A stretch of 64,000 nucleotides of DNA, from positions 124,001 to 188,000 of the forward strand of contig NZ_FPBO01000012.1 in the NCBI RefSeq assembly GCF_900116645.1, given 5' to 3'. The notes beneath the pieces were generated by a model. The model was not told where the DNA came from. It saw nothing but the letters and a program-made list of their open reading frames with translations, and searched no databases. Below, one piece after another: positions 18,474-29,060 of this stretch. The number at the start of each line of letters is the position of its first letter. Position 1 is the stretch's first letter. The position numbers were made by a program, and so were the translations under genes. The stretch comes from Pseudoduganella namucuonensis. Lineage in GTDB: Bacteria; Pseudomonadota; Gammaproteobacteria; Burkholderiales; Burkholderiaceae_D.

Positions 18474-19607
18474 TTAGTCGGCCAGCGGCAACAGCAGGGT
18501 GTGCTGGGTGGCGGTGTGGAAATCGCGCCAGACGCGGTTGATGTCGCTCAGTTCACTCGCCGCGTGCAGGCCGCAATAGGGATAGAGCTCGTCCACCGCG
18601 CCGCGGCAGGCTTGCACCAGTTCCAACGACGCGGACTTGACGCCGGCGGTGGCCGCCTCGTCCAGCGCGCCGCCTTCGGCCACCAGCGCCCAGGCCTCGT
18701 CCAGCAAGCGGTAGAAGCGTGTGCGCGCCTCGGCGATGTCCCGCTCCGCCCGCGCGAAACGCCGCCGCACGGCGGGCAGTTCGGCCAGCATGGCGCCGCT
18801 GGCGGGATCGCGGCGGCGCGCCACGGCGTCCCGCGCCAGTTCGATGAAATGCGCGGCCATGCCGGCCAGGTTGGCGGACAGCGTGAAGTAGGCCAGCGGG
18901 TAGAAGGGGAAGCGGTACAGCGGCCCCGCCGCCGTGGCCGTGGCGGCGCCGATCTCGAAGCCGTATTCCCCGGCCACCCACGCGCCCTCGATGCGGTAGC
19001 TGTGCGAGGCGGTGGCGCGCAGGCCGACGCTGCGCCACGTGGGCTCCGGCGCCACCAGCGCGGCGGGCACCAGGAAGGCGCGGATGCGCGGATTGCCGGC
19101 GGCGTCCCTCAACACTTCGCCGTCCTGGCGCAGGATGGCGTTCAGCGTGAAATGGGTGCCCATGGGCGCGCCACTGGCGTAGTCCCAGCGGCCGGTGATG
19201 CGGAAGCCGTCGCCCTCGACGTCGGCGTGGCCGGTGGGCGCGCCGCTGCCGGCGAAGCACACGCGGCGCGTGCCGATCAGTTCACGCGCCAGCGCAGGCG
19301 GCAGGAAGCCGGCGAACCAGCCGGCCCCGGCGCACAGCGTGACCACCCAGCCCATGCTGCCGTCGGCGCGGGCGATGGCCTCCTCCAGCCGCACCGCGTA
19401 GGGCAGCGGCAGCTCGGCGCCGCCGGCCGCCCTGGGCGCCAGCATGCGCAGCCAGCCCCGGCGGTGGATCAGGGCCCGCTGCACCGGGTGCAGCCAGCCC
19501 GCGCCGTCCGCCGCGGGGGCGAATTGGCGCAGGCGCCGGATATCCCGCGCAAACAACAGCTCGGGCAAAGGGTCGGACCTCAACTGCGGGGACTTCGACT
19601 GCGGCAT
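18474..19607 (-). CDS. Acyl-CoA dehydrogenase-like flavoprotein
   Basis: A 377-residue member of the acyl-CoA dehydrogenase superfamily. It has the N-terminal helical part (LPLPYAVRLEEAIARADGSMGW), the middle beta domain (GDGFRITGRWDYASGAPMGTHF) and a C-terminal four-helix bundle. The sequence is closer in style to the two-component monooxygenase and desulfurisation branch (HpaH/DszC-like) than to fatty-acid enzymes; the glutamate base of true dehydrogenases is not obvious. Substrate is unknown. ATG 19607 has GGAG eight bases upstream. It is one of four accessory genes lying between ilvC and pssA. Confidence 0.75.
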   Translation of the reverse strand: MPQSKSPQLRSDPLPELLFARDIRRLRQFAPAADGAGWLHPVQRALIHRRGWLRMLAPRAAGGAELPLPYAVRLEEAIARADGSMGWVVTLCAGAGWFAGFLPPALARELIGTRRVCFAGSGAPTGHADVEGDGFRITGRWDYASGAPMGTHFTLNAILRQDGEVLRDAAGNPRIRAFLVPAALVAPEPTWRSVGLRATASHSYRIEGAWVAGEYGFEIGAATATAAGPLYRFPFYPLAYFTLSANLAGMAAHFIELARDAVARRRDPASGAMLAELPAVRRRFARAERDIAEARTRFYRLLDEAWALVAEGGALDEAATAGVKSASLELVQACRGAVDELYPYCGLHAASELSDINRVWRDFHTATQHTLLLPLAD

Positions 19608-19650
19608 GCACAAACTCCAATCAATAAAGGGCGGCACGGGCCGCCGCCAT

Positions 19651-19715
19651 GGGGACAGACCCGCGACCGAAGGCCCATGCCCTTGCCGCGGCCCGGGGCG
19701 CGGCGGTCCGTCCCC
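19651..19715. repeat. GGGGACAG-family palindromic repeat
   Basis: Arms GGGGACAGACC and GGTCCGTCCCC enclose about 45 bases. The interior (CCCATGCC, then TTGCCG) matches the copy at 50895-50959, showing that the whole element and not just the palindrome is conserved. Confidence 0.8.
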
Positions 19716-19762
19716 GGTTTCGCGCCGCGGCCGCGCCCAGCGCACAGCATGTGGCCGGTCCC

Positions 19763-21793
19763 TTACGCGGCGATGCGCTCGGGCGGCGGCCCCGGTTTGC
19801 GCGCGGACGCGGCGCGCGCCGGTGGCGCGGCAGGCGCCGCCGCCGCCGGCTCGCGCTGGTCGGCCAGCCGGAAGAACTGTACCATCCGCGCCAGCCTGGC
19901 GGCCTCGCCCTCCAGCGCGTCGGCGGCGGCGGCGGCGGCGGCCTGCTCGACCAGCGAGGCGTTGCTTTGCACCGCCTGGTCCATCTGCCCCACCGCCGCG
20001 CTGACCTCGTTGATGCCGACCTCCTGCTCGCGGCCCGCGCCCTGCATCTCGTCCATGATGCCGGTCACGCGGCTGACGCTGGCGACAATGTCCTCCATGG
20101 TGGCGCCGGCGTTCGCCACCAGCCGGTCGCCCAGCTCGACCTGTTCGACCGAGGCGCCGATCAGCACCTTGATCTCCTTGGCGGCCGCCGCCGAGCGCTG
20201 CGCCAGGGTGCGCACCTCGGTCGCCACCACGGCGAAGCCCCTGCCCTGCTCGCCGGCGCGCGCCGCCTCCACGGCCGCGTTCAGCGCCAGGATGTTGGTC
20301 TGGAACGCCAGCCCGTCGATGACGCCGGTGATGTCGGCGATCTTTTGCGCCGAGGCCTTGATCGAGGCCATGGTGGCCACCACCTGCGACACCACCGCGC
20401 CGCCCTTGCGCGCCACTTCGGAGGCCGACTGCGCCAGCGCGTCGGCCTGCTGGGCGCTGGCGCTGTTGCGCTCCATGGCGCGGGTCAGTTCCGTCATCGA
20501 GGCGGCCGTCTCCTCGATGGAACTGGCCTGCTCCTCGGTGCGGCTGGCCAGGTCGCGGTTGCCCTCGGCCATTTGCACGGCGGTCGATTCGATCGCCAGC
20601 GTGCCGCTGCGCACCTGGCCGACGATGGCGGCCAGGCTGTCGTTCATGTCCTTCAGCGCGGCCATCAGTTTACCGCACTCGTCCTTGGAGCGGACCTCGA
20701 TCCGGCTGCCCAGGTCGCCCTCCGCCACCGTGCGCGCCACCCGCAGCGCCTGCTCGAGCGGGCGCTTCACCAGCACCAGCACCAGCGGGTACAGCAGCGC
20801 CGCCACCAGCGCCACCAGCGCCAGGCCGACCAGCGCGAGGCGGTTGCGCAGCGCGGCGGCCGGCGCCGTCACCTCGTCCACGACGGCCTCGCCCACCACC
20901 ACCATGTCCCAGCTCTTGATATGGTCGTAGGCGGCGATGCGTTCCCGGCCGTCCAGCGTGTAGCGCGCCACGCCCTGCTTGCGCTCCAGCATGCCGCGGA
21001 TGTATTCGCCGCCCGCGTCGTCCTTGGCGGCCAGAGCGTTCCGCCCCTCCGCCTGGGCGTGGATCAGCAGTTTGCCCAGGTCCTTGCCGGCGCGCGCCTC
21101 CAGCGCGAAGTAGTGGCCGGTCTCGCCCAGCTTGAGGCCCTTGATCTTGTTCTTCAGCGACAGCAGCGACTCGTCGAAGCCGACGCCGACATACAGGATG
21201 CCGATCACCTGCCCGGCGGCGTTCCTGATCGGCTCGTAATTGGTCATGTACATGCCGCCGAACAGGCTGGCGGGACCGGCGTAGGTCTGCCCTTCCAGCA
21301 CCTTGCGGTAGCCGGGGTGCGCATGGTCGAGCTTGGTGCCGATGGCGCGCTCGCCGTTTTCCTTCTTGTGCGAGGTGGTGACGCGCACGAAATCGTCGCC
21401 GCGCCGCACGAACACGGTCGCGTACACGCCCGTCAGCCGGGTGAAGTCGTCCGGCACGCTGAAATCGAGGTTGAGCATCTTGCCGCTGCTGAGCGCCGGC
21501 GCGCTTTCGGCGCCGACCTTGACCATGTTGCCGGCATCGATCGTGAAGCCATCCGGGAATTTGCTCTTGAACAACTTGGCGTACACCGTCACCTGCTTGC
21601 GCAGGTCGGCGTCCACGATGCCCACCGTGTCGGACAGCATACGGGTCTTGTCGCCGACCTCGCGCGCGGCCTCCGCCTCGGCCAGGCGCGACACGCCCGC
21701 CTCGACCAGCACCACAAACGCCAGGAACACCGCGCTCACAATGCCGAACGCCGCCGCCGACACCTTGCTGCCTATACTCCAGTCTCGCCACAT
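19763..21793 (-). CDS. Methyl-accepting chemotaxis protein with Cache sensor
   Basis: About 676 residues. A first transmembrane helix lies near residues 8-30, a periplasmic Cache_3/Cache_2-type sensor spans about 35-320 (with YKQV-like GYRKVLEGQTYAGPASLFGGMYMT), a second helix follows, then a HAMP domain (about 345-395) and a signalling domain with hairpin tip LAFQTNILALNAAVEAARAGEQ. It should report a small molecule to CheA/CheW. ATG 21793 is preferred over the ATG two codons upstream because GAGGGG lies six bases before it. No C-terminal CheR-binding pentapeptide is visible. Confidence 0.92.
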   Translation of the reverse strand: MWRDWSIGSKVSAAAFGIVSAVFLAFVVLVEAGVSRLAEAEAAREVGDKTRMLSDTVGIVDADLRKQVTVYAKLFKSKFPDGFTIDAGNMVKVGAESAPALSSGKMLNLDFSVPDDFTRLTGVYATVFVRRGDDFVRVTTSHKKENGERAIGTKLDHAHPGYRKVLEGQTYAGPASLFGGMYMTNYEPIRNAAGQVIGILYVGVGFDESLLSLKNKIKGLKLGETGHYFALEARAGKDLGKLLIHAQAEGRNALAAKDDAGGEYIRGMLERKQGVARYTLDGRERIAAYDHIKSWDMVVVGEAVVDEVTAPAAALRNRLALVGLALVALVAALLYPLVLVLVKRPLEQALRVARTVAEGDLGSRIEVRSKDECGKLMAALKDMNDSLAAIVGQVRSGTLAIESTAVQMAEGNRDLASRTEEQASSIEETAASMTELTRAMERNSASAQQADALAQSASEVARKGGAVVSQVVATMASIKASAQKIADITGVIDGLAFQTNILALNAAVEAARAGEQGRGFAVVATEVRTLAQRSAAAAKEIKVLIGASVEQVELGDRLVANAGATMEDIVASVSRVTGIMDEMQGAGREQEVGINEVSAAVGQMDQAVQSNASLVEQAAAAAAADALEGEAARLARMVQFFRLADQREPAAAAPAAPPARAASARKPGPPPERIAA

Positions 21794-21911
21794 GATCATC
21801 CCCTCGCTCGCGGTTAATCGAAATCAGGATCGGAAGCTTACGAACCATCGCGAAGCGTAGCATGCAGGCAATACTTTAATAACGGCAACATGGCCCGGAT
21901 TAGGCGTTCAT

Positions 21912-21950
21912 CAAAGAAAACGGCCCGGACGCGCAAGCGAACGGGCCGTT
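21912..21950 (-). terminator. Intrinsic terminator of ilvC
   Basis: Minus strand AACGGCCCG, 14-base loop, CGGGCCGTT, then TTCTTTGA. It lies about 45 bases past the ilvC stop and separates the ilv operon from the chemoreceptor. Confidence 0.8.
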
Positions 21951-21994
21951 CTTGACGGAATGGCTTGCGCCATCCCGCGTCGTGGAGCGACTGC

Positions 21995-23572
<1,578 letters not shown>

Positions 23573-23573
<1 letters not shown>

Positions 23574-25300
23574 TACAGATCCTCCGAACCCAGCAGCATT
23601 TCGGAGAGGCCCTTGCCCGCCTTCACCATCGGCCACACGTTCTCACTCTGGTCGGTGATGAAATTCATGAACACCAGCCTGTCCTTCATCGCGAACGCGT
23701 CGCGCATCGCGCCGTCCACGTCGCCCGGTTTCTCGATGCGCATGCCGACGTGGCCATAGGCCTCGGCCAGCTTCTCGAAGTCCGGCAGCGAATCCATGTA
23801 GGACTCGGAGTAGCGCGAACCGTAGTCGATCTGCTGCCACTGGCGCACCATGCCCAGGAAACGGTTGTTCAGCAGAATGATCTTCGGCGTCAGGTGGTAC
23901 TGTTTGCAGGTCGCCAGTTCCTGGATGTTCATCTGGATCGAGCCCTCGCCGGTGATGCAGGCGACGGTCGAGCCGGGATTGGCCATCTGCACGCCCATGG
24001 CGTACGGCAGGCCGACACCCATGGTGCCCAGGCCGCCGGAGTTGCACCAGCGGCGCGGCTTGTCGAACGGATAGTACTGGGCGGCCCACATCTGGTGCTG
24101 GCCGACGTCGGAGGTGACGTAGGCGTCGCCCTTGGTCACGTCCCACAGGCTCTGCACCACTTGCTGCGGCTTGATCACCAGGTCCGACTTGGCGTATTTC
24201 AGGCAGTCGCGGCCGCGCCATTCGTTGATCTGCGCCCACCAGTTCTTCAGCGCGGGGGCGTTCGGCTTGGCCTCGGCCGCGTCCAGCTGGGCCAGGAACT
24301 CGACCAGCACGTCCTTGACGTTGCCGACGATAGGGATGTCGACCTTGACGCGCTTGGAGATCGACGAGGGGTCGATGTCCACGTGGATGATCTTGCGCGG
24401 ATTGGTGGCGAAGTGTTTCGGGTTGCCGATCACGCGGTCGTCGAAGCGGGCGCCGATGGCGATCAGGACGTCGCAGTTCTGCATCGCCATGTTCGCCTCG
24501 TAGGTGCCGTGCATGCCGGGCATGCCGACGAACTTCTCGTCGGAGGCGCGGTAGGCGCCCAGGCCCATCAGCGTGTTGGTGACCGGGAAGCCCAGCTTGT
24601 CCACCAGCTTGTTCAGTTCCGGCGAGGCGTTCGCCAGGATCACGCCGCCGCCGGTGTAGATCATCGGGCGTTCGGCTTGCAGCAGCAGTTGCACCGCCTT
24701 GCGGATCTGGCCCGAGTGGCCCTTGTCCACCGGACGATAGGAACGCATCTCCACCTCTTTCGGGTAGGAGAACACGGTCTTGTGCATGCTGATGTCTTTG
24801 GGGATATCGACCAGCACGGGGCCGGGACGGCCGGTGCGGGCGATGAAGAATGCCTTCTTCATGGTGTCCGCCAGGTCCTTCACGTCCTTGACCAGGAAGT
24901 TGTGCTTGACCACCGGGCGGGTGATGCCCACGGTGTCGCATTCCTGGAAGGCGTCCTGGCCGATGGCGTGGCTGGGCACCTGGCCCGAGATCACGACCAT
25001 GGGGATGGAATCCATGTAGGCGGTGGACAGGCCGGTCACGGCGTTCGTCACGCCAGGTCCGGAGGTCACCAGGGCGACGCCGACTTTGTTCGAGCTGCGC
25101 GAGTACGCGTCGGCGGCGTGGATCGCGGCCTGCTCGTGGCGCACCAGAATGTGCTGGAACTTGTCCTGATTGAAGATGGCGTCGTAGATGTACAGCACCG
25201 CGCCGCCTGGGTAGCCAAAGACGTGTTCGACACCTTCTTCAGCGAGACAGCGCACGACGATTTCTGCGCCCGTGATGGGTGCATTGGCTTCGGTGTTCAT
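23573..25300 (-). CDS. ilvI: Acetolactate synthase large (catalytic) subunit
   Basis: A 575-residue thiamine-diphosphate enzyme forming acetolactate or acetohydroxybutyrate. The N-terminal domain has GYPGGAVLYIYDA and the catalytic Glu in VRHEQAAIHAADA; the C-terminal ThDP domain has ITGEGSIQMNIQELAT. AAAGGA precedes ATG with good spacing. It heads the ilvI-ilvH-ilvC operon, driven from the long upstream region shared with a divergent sigma-factor gene. Confidence 0.97.
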
Positions 25301-25777
25301 GAAACATTCCTTTCAAGGTCCATAGGAGATTGATCGGATGCTCTTGCCTGGCGAAGTGTGCGTTGCGTGACAGGTCTCCTGGCGTCCCTTCTTTCTGCGG
25401 GCACGGCGTTCGTTCCCTGAGCCATAGATCAGGTGCAAAACGTCGCTAAGCGCAACTCGTTCGGCCGGAGTGTCTGTCGCGGATATGCATACTTCTCGCG
25501 CTTGTGGCACGGGTTAGAGCAAACTGCTGACAAATGAAAGCGGGACTCACCGTTGGCGGCGTTGTGTGCCTGCCGGGTAAGACCATAGACTTCGTGGTGT
25601 GCGAAGCGTTCCATACGGTACTACGCCTGATGATTTTGATCAAGGAAAATGTTGAAATAAGCGCGCTTTTCGTGCCAAACTGGCGCGTTTCATTGCCCGA
25701 TTCCGTTAAAAACATGCAAGAAGGTGCATTTTTTGCTAGGATGCCGCCTGTTTATCCCCCGGCAGCACTCCCCACGC
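25301..25777. promoter_or_regulatory. Divergent regulatory region, ilvI / sigma-factor operon
   Basis: About 475 bases without a supported gene. The half near the sigma gene (25620-25745) is clearly AT-richer than its surroundings. A hairpin CGTGCCA/TGGCGCG (25671-25687) followed by TTT lies there on the plus strand. I looked on the minus strand for an attenuator peptide with a run of Ile, Val or Leu codons and found none, so classical attenuation of ilvI is not supported. The short open frames here do not look coding. Confidence 0.5.
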
Positions 25778-26347
25778 ATGGCAACAGACAAAGAATTATC
25801 GGACTTCCTCGAAAACGTCGAGCGGCGGGCTTATAAACAGGCCGTCTACGCGGTGCGCAAGGAGGAAAGCGCGCTCGACATCGTGCAGGACGCGATGATC
25901 AAACTGGCCGAGAAATACGGCGACAAGCCGGCCGCCGAGCTGCCCATGCTGTTCCAGCGCATCCTGCAAACCACCATCCTCGATTATTTCCGCCGCGAAA
26001 AGGTCCGCACCACCTGGGTCAGCTTGTTCTCAGGCATGGCCCCGGCGGGGGACGAGCACGAGGACTTTGATATACTCGAATCCTACGAGGCCGAGCACGG
26101 TTCCCAGGCGGCGGAATCGAGCGCGGACAAGGTGGAACGGATGCAGGTGCTCAACGCGATCGATGCCGAAGTACAAAAACTGCCGGCGCGTCAACGGGAA
26201 GCGTTCCTTATGCGTTACTTACATGATTTGGATGTGGCTGAAACCGCCGAAGCGATGGGATGCTCCGAAGGGAGCGTGAAAACGCATTGCTCGAGGGCGA
26301 CTCACACGCTGGCCGAGGCGCTGAAAGCCAAGGGAATTAAATTATGA
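25778..26347 (+). CDS. ECF-type RNA polymerase sigma factor
   Basis: A 189-residue sigma-70-family factor. Region 2 runs through YKQAVYAVRKEESALDIVQDAMIKLAEKYG and the region 4 HTH through LPARQREAFLMRYLHDLDVAETAEAMGCSEGSVKTH. An acidic linker (about 95-120) separates them; no extra C-terminal domain. ATG 25778 gives a normal N-terminus, but no clear Shine-Dalgarno is seen. Its last codons overlap the next gene (ATGA), a DUF3619 membrane protein that could be its anti-sigma factor. Target promoters are unknown. Confidence 0.88.
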   Translation: MATDKELSDFLENVERRAYKQAVYAVRKEESALDIVQDAMIKLAEKYGDKPAAELPMLFQRILQTTILDYFRREKVRTTWVSLFSGMAPAGDEHEDFDILESYEAEHGSQAAESSADKVERMQVLNAIDAEVQKLPARQREAFLMRYLHDLDVAETAEAMGCSEGSVKTHCSRATHTLAEALKAKGIKL

Positions 26348-26745
26348 ACACCGAAGATCTCAATTTCGCTTACCGGGTGCGCCACGCGCTCAACGAAAAG
26401 CTGGACGAGTTGCCGGCCTCGACCACCGACCGTCTGGCCGCCGCGCGCCAGGCCGCCATGGCGCGCAAGAAGGCGCACGTGCCCGTGCGCGTCACGCAGT
26501 CCGAACTGGCCACGGCCGGCGCGGGCGGCTTCTTCTCGTCCCCGTTCAACTGGCTGGGCCGCATGAGCGTGGCCGTGCCGCTGCTGGTGCTGGGCGTCGG
26601 CATGGTCGGCCTGTACCAATACGAGGAACAGCAACGCATCGCCGAACTGGCCGAGCTGGACGCGGCGGTGCTGTCGGACGAACTGCCGCTGTCGGCCTAC
26701 CTGGACAACGGCTTCAACGCCTATCTGGAAAGCAGCGAGCAATAA
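26344..26745 (+). CDS. DUF3619 membrane protein, candidate anti-sigma factor
   Basis: A 133-residue protein matching the DUF3619 pattern (NTEDLNFAYRVRHALNEKLDELP, then AARQAAMARKK). A cytoplasmic N-terminal helical part is followed by one transmembrane helix (about 77-95, VAVPLLVLGVGMVGLYQY) and a short acidic C-terminal tail outside. Topology and coupling to the sigma gene fit an anti-sigma factor, but that role is my inference; the family itself is uncharacterised. Confidence 0.75.
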   Translation: MNTEDLNFAYRVRHALNEKLDELPASTTDRLAAARQAAMARKKAHVPVRVTQSELATAGAGGFFSSPFNWLGRMSVAVPLLVLGVGMVGLYQYEEQQRIAELAELDAAVLSDELPLSAYLDNGFNAYLESSEQ

Positions 26746-26747
26746 GG

Positions 26748-27662
26748 ATGGCGCGGATCAGCGTTCGAACCCTCACCCAGGCAATACGCGGCGTCGCGCT
26801 CCTCGCCATCGTCACCGCCAACGGCGGCGTTGGCGCGCAGACCGCCGCGCCGGCCGCCGCCGCCCAGCCTTCCGCGAGCCAGCCTCCCGCCCTCCCCGCC
26901 CCGGCCGCCGCGCCCGCCCAGCAGCCCGCCGCCCCCGCGGCGATCATGCCGGCGCCGGCCAAGCCCGCGGCGGCGACCGGCAAGCCCGTCGTGGCGCCCA
27001 TCGCCATGGAAAAACCCCTGTGGAAAGACCTGACGCCCGCCCAGCAGCGCGCGCTGGAACCGCTGGCGGAAGAGTGGAACAAGCTGGAAGGCATGCGCAA
27101 GCAGAAGTGGATGGAGATCGCCAACCGCTTCGCGTCCATGAAGCCGGATGAGCAGGCGCGGGTGCACGAGCGCATGCGCGACTGGATCAAGCTGACCCCG
27201 GACCAGCGCCGCATGGTGCGCGAAAACTACGCCCGCTCGCAAAAGATCACCCCGGGCCAGAAAACGGCGCAGTGGGAGCAGTACCAGCAGCTGCCGGAGG
27301 ACAAGAAGAAGCAACTGGCCGACAAGGCGCCCAAGAAGCAGGTCGTCAATCCGCCGACGCCCACGCAGAGCAAGATCCAGACGGTGCAGCCGGTGAAGCG
27401 CCAGCCCACGCCGGCCGGCGCGCCCGCGCCGGGTGCGCTCGCTCCGGGCGGCGCGGCGCCATTGCCGGCCGCCGGCCAGCCCGGCGCCGCCGTTCCCGGC
27501 CTGCCGGCCCCCGCCCCAACCTTGCCGGCGGCGGGTGCGCCAGCCGCCGGCGTCCCCGGCGCCGGCGCCGCGCCAACCGCCACCGTGCCGGCCACCGGCT
27601 CGCCGGCCGCGCCGGCCGCGCCGGCCAACAGCCCACAGCCGCCGGCCAGCAATGTCAAATAG
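26748..27662 (+). CDS. DUF3106 secreted Ala/Pro-rich protein
   Basis: A 304-residue protein with an N-terminal signal (about 1-28). Its DUF3106 core (about 85-190, PLWKDLTPAQQRALEPLAEEW and later MKPDEQARVHERMRDW) lies between long Ala/Pro-rich low-complexity segments. The helical repeats resemble those of periplasmic stress proteins of the Spy/CpxP kind, so an envelope function under the sigma factor is plausible but unproven. It starts two bases after DUF3619 and overlaps the RDD gene by 11 bases. Confidence 0.75.
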   Translation: MARISVRTLTQAIRGVALLAIVTANGGVGAQTAAPAAAAQPSASQPPALPAPAAAPAQQPAAPAAIMPAPAKPAAATGKPVVAPIAMEKPLWKDLTPAQQRALEPLAEEWNKLEGMRKQKWMEIANRFASMKPDEQARVHERMRDWIKLTPDQRRMVRENYARSQKITPGQKTAQWEQYQQLPEDKKKQLADKAPKKQVVNPPTPTQSKIQTVQPVKRQPTPAGAPAPGALAPGGAAPLPAAGQPGAAVPGLPAPAPTLPAAGAPAAGVPGAGAAPTATVPATGSPAAPAAPANSPQPPASNVK

Positions 27663-28281
27663 CACCAGGAACAAAGCAGCACCGGCCCGCTCCACGGCGG
27701 TCCCTGCCGCCGCGAACGCGGTCCCCGCCGCCGCGAACGCGGCCGACACCGCCGCGACCATGGCGGCGGCGCCCTCGCCCACCGTCAAGCGGCGCCTGAT
27801 CTCCATGGTCTATGAAATGCTGCTGGCGTTCGCCGCGCTGTTCCTGCCCTTCCTGGTTTTCGAGGTCGCGTCGGGCGCCGCGCACACGCCGCTGGTCGAG
27901 CACATGCGGCAGGCGCTGGCCTTCCTGGTGCTGGGCGCCTACTTCATCCATCAATGGACGCGCGAGGGCCAGACGCTGGCCATGCGCACCTGGCGCATCA
28001 AACTGGTGATGCCCGGCCACGCCTTCGTGCCGCCGAAGATCGCCGCGCTGCGTTACCTGCTGAGCTGGATGTGGGTGCTGCCCGCGCTGGTGGTCAACTA
28101 CGCGTTCGGCATCGCGCGCGGCCAGGCGCTGTACGCGATCGCCGCCGGCATCGTCCTGTGGTCGCTGACCGCCTTCCTCAACAAGGACCGCCAATTCCTG
28201 CACGACAAACTGGCCGGCACCCGCCTGGTCCAGTTGCCCAAGCCCGAGAAAAAGAAGGCCGCCGCGCAGCCGGCCGGCTAA
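27652..28281 (+). CDS. RDD-family membrane protein
   Basis: A 209-residue inner membrane protein. After an Ala-rich N-terminus the RDD domain (about 45-190) begins VKRRLISMVYEMLLAF and has three to four transmembrane helices and the conserved DKLAGTRLV near the end. RDD proteins are poorly known; some have been linked to ion transport. It is the last gene of the sigma-factor operon, overlapping the DUF3106 gene by 11 bases. ATG 27652 is the only start that keeps a normal RDD length. Confidence 0.8.
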   Translation: MSNSTRNKAAPARSTAVPAAANAVPAAANAADTAATMAAAPSPTVKRRLISMVYEMLLAFAALFLPFLVFEVASGAAHTPLVEHMRQALAFLVLGAYFIHQWTREGQTLAMRTWRIKLVMPGHAFVPPKIAALRYLLSWMWVLPALVVNYAFGIARGQALYAIAAGIVLWSLTAFLNKDRQFLHDKLAGTRLVQLPKPEKKKAAAQPAG

Positions 28282-28350
28282 GTGCCTACCGTAAGATGCT
28301 TCGCGCCTATATGGTCCAGGCTCATCTGTTGTTAATTTTTCCCTACTTCT

Positions 28351-29010
28351 ATGGCCACTTGTCGAAAATCGCATTGCACCCTGAGGGCTCTGATAGGCGA
28401 GAGCTTCTGCTTTGACCACACCACGGGGCGGAAACCTGCGATAGCGCCCCCGGGAACCTCGGCGGGTGCCAGCGCGCCAACGAGCGCAACAGGAAGCACA
28501 ACCCATTCATGGGATTCTTACCGGGGAACATCGACCAGTTCGCCCACCAAGGCGGCCAAGCTGCTGGACCTCTATCCGGCGCTTGCCAAAGCAGCGGGCT
28601 TGCCCGCCGCTGAGAGTTTGGCCGCGATGATAGTGAAGGCTGACCGGCTTCGGCTTGCGGCGGAAGCAAGGTCTGGTCACGGCATGTCTTTTCACGCCAG
28701 CAAGTGCACGGTCAGCGGCGCAACAGCAACGCTCGACGGCGCGGCGCTGGTCAACGCTCATTTCGATAAAAAGAAATCCTCGGTATGTTTTGAAGACCAG
28801 GCGTTCAACGCGGTTCTGGGAAGCTTTACGGGGAAGCATTTAGTTGTTCATCAATCGACAGCGCCATGCCACCATTGCTGTACCGCCTATAAGACTTGGG
28901 CGAGCAAAATTGACGGCGCAATTATCGTCTCGTTCGACAAGGGGTATGACGGGTCAGCCGAGGCAGGCAGGTATGTTTTCTCCAAACTCGGCCCGATTTA
29001 CTCCCTATAA
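28351..29010 (+). CDS. Orphan protein with zinc-deaminase signature, toxin-like
   Basis: A 219-residue protein of lower GC than its neighbours. The C-terminal 85 residues carry the cytidine-deaminase-superfamily signature: Cys146-x-Glu148 in SSVCFEDQAF, then a beta strand and Pro172-Cys173-x-x-Cys176 in TAPCHHCCTAYKTW, then a strand DGAIIVSFDKGY. Cys146, Cys173 and Cys176 would bind zinc and Glu148 would be the proton shuttle. The N-terminal part is low-complexity Ser/Thr/Ala with no recognised domain. Nucleic-acid deaminases with this layout occur as toxin tips in bacterial polymorphic toxins. No immunity gene or secretion trailer is seen beside it. ATG 28351 is the first start after a stop at 28333 and has no clear ribosome site, so the gene may be a remnant. 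Confidence 0.6.
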   Translation: MATCRKSHCTLRALIGESFCFDHTTGRKPAIAPPGTSAGASAPTSATGSTTHSWDSYRGTSTSSPTKAAKLLDLYPALAKAAGLPAAESLAAMIVKADRLRLAAEARSGHGMSFHASKCTVSGATATLDGAALVNAHFDKKKSSVCFEDQAFNAVLGSFTGKHLVVHQSTAPCHHCCTAYKTWASKIDGAIIVSFDKGYDGSAEAGRYVFSKLGPIYSL

Positions 29011-29060
29011 AGCCGGTTTCAGCAGATACGCGGGCCCGGCGTCTCGGCTTTCATCCGCGC

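Noticed and set aside
25301..25777. Possible attenuator leader peptide before ilvI
   Set aside because: No short minus-strand frame with a run of Ile, Val or Leu codons followed by alternative hairpins.
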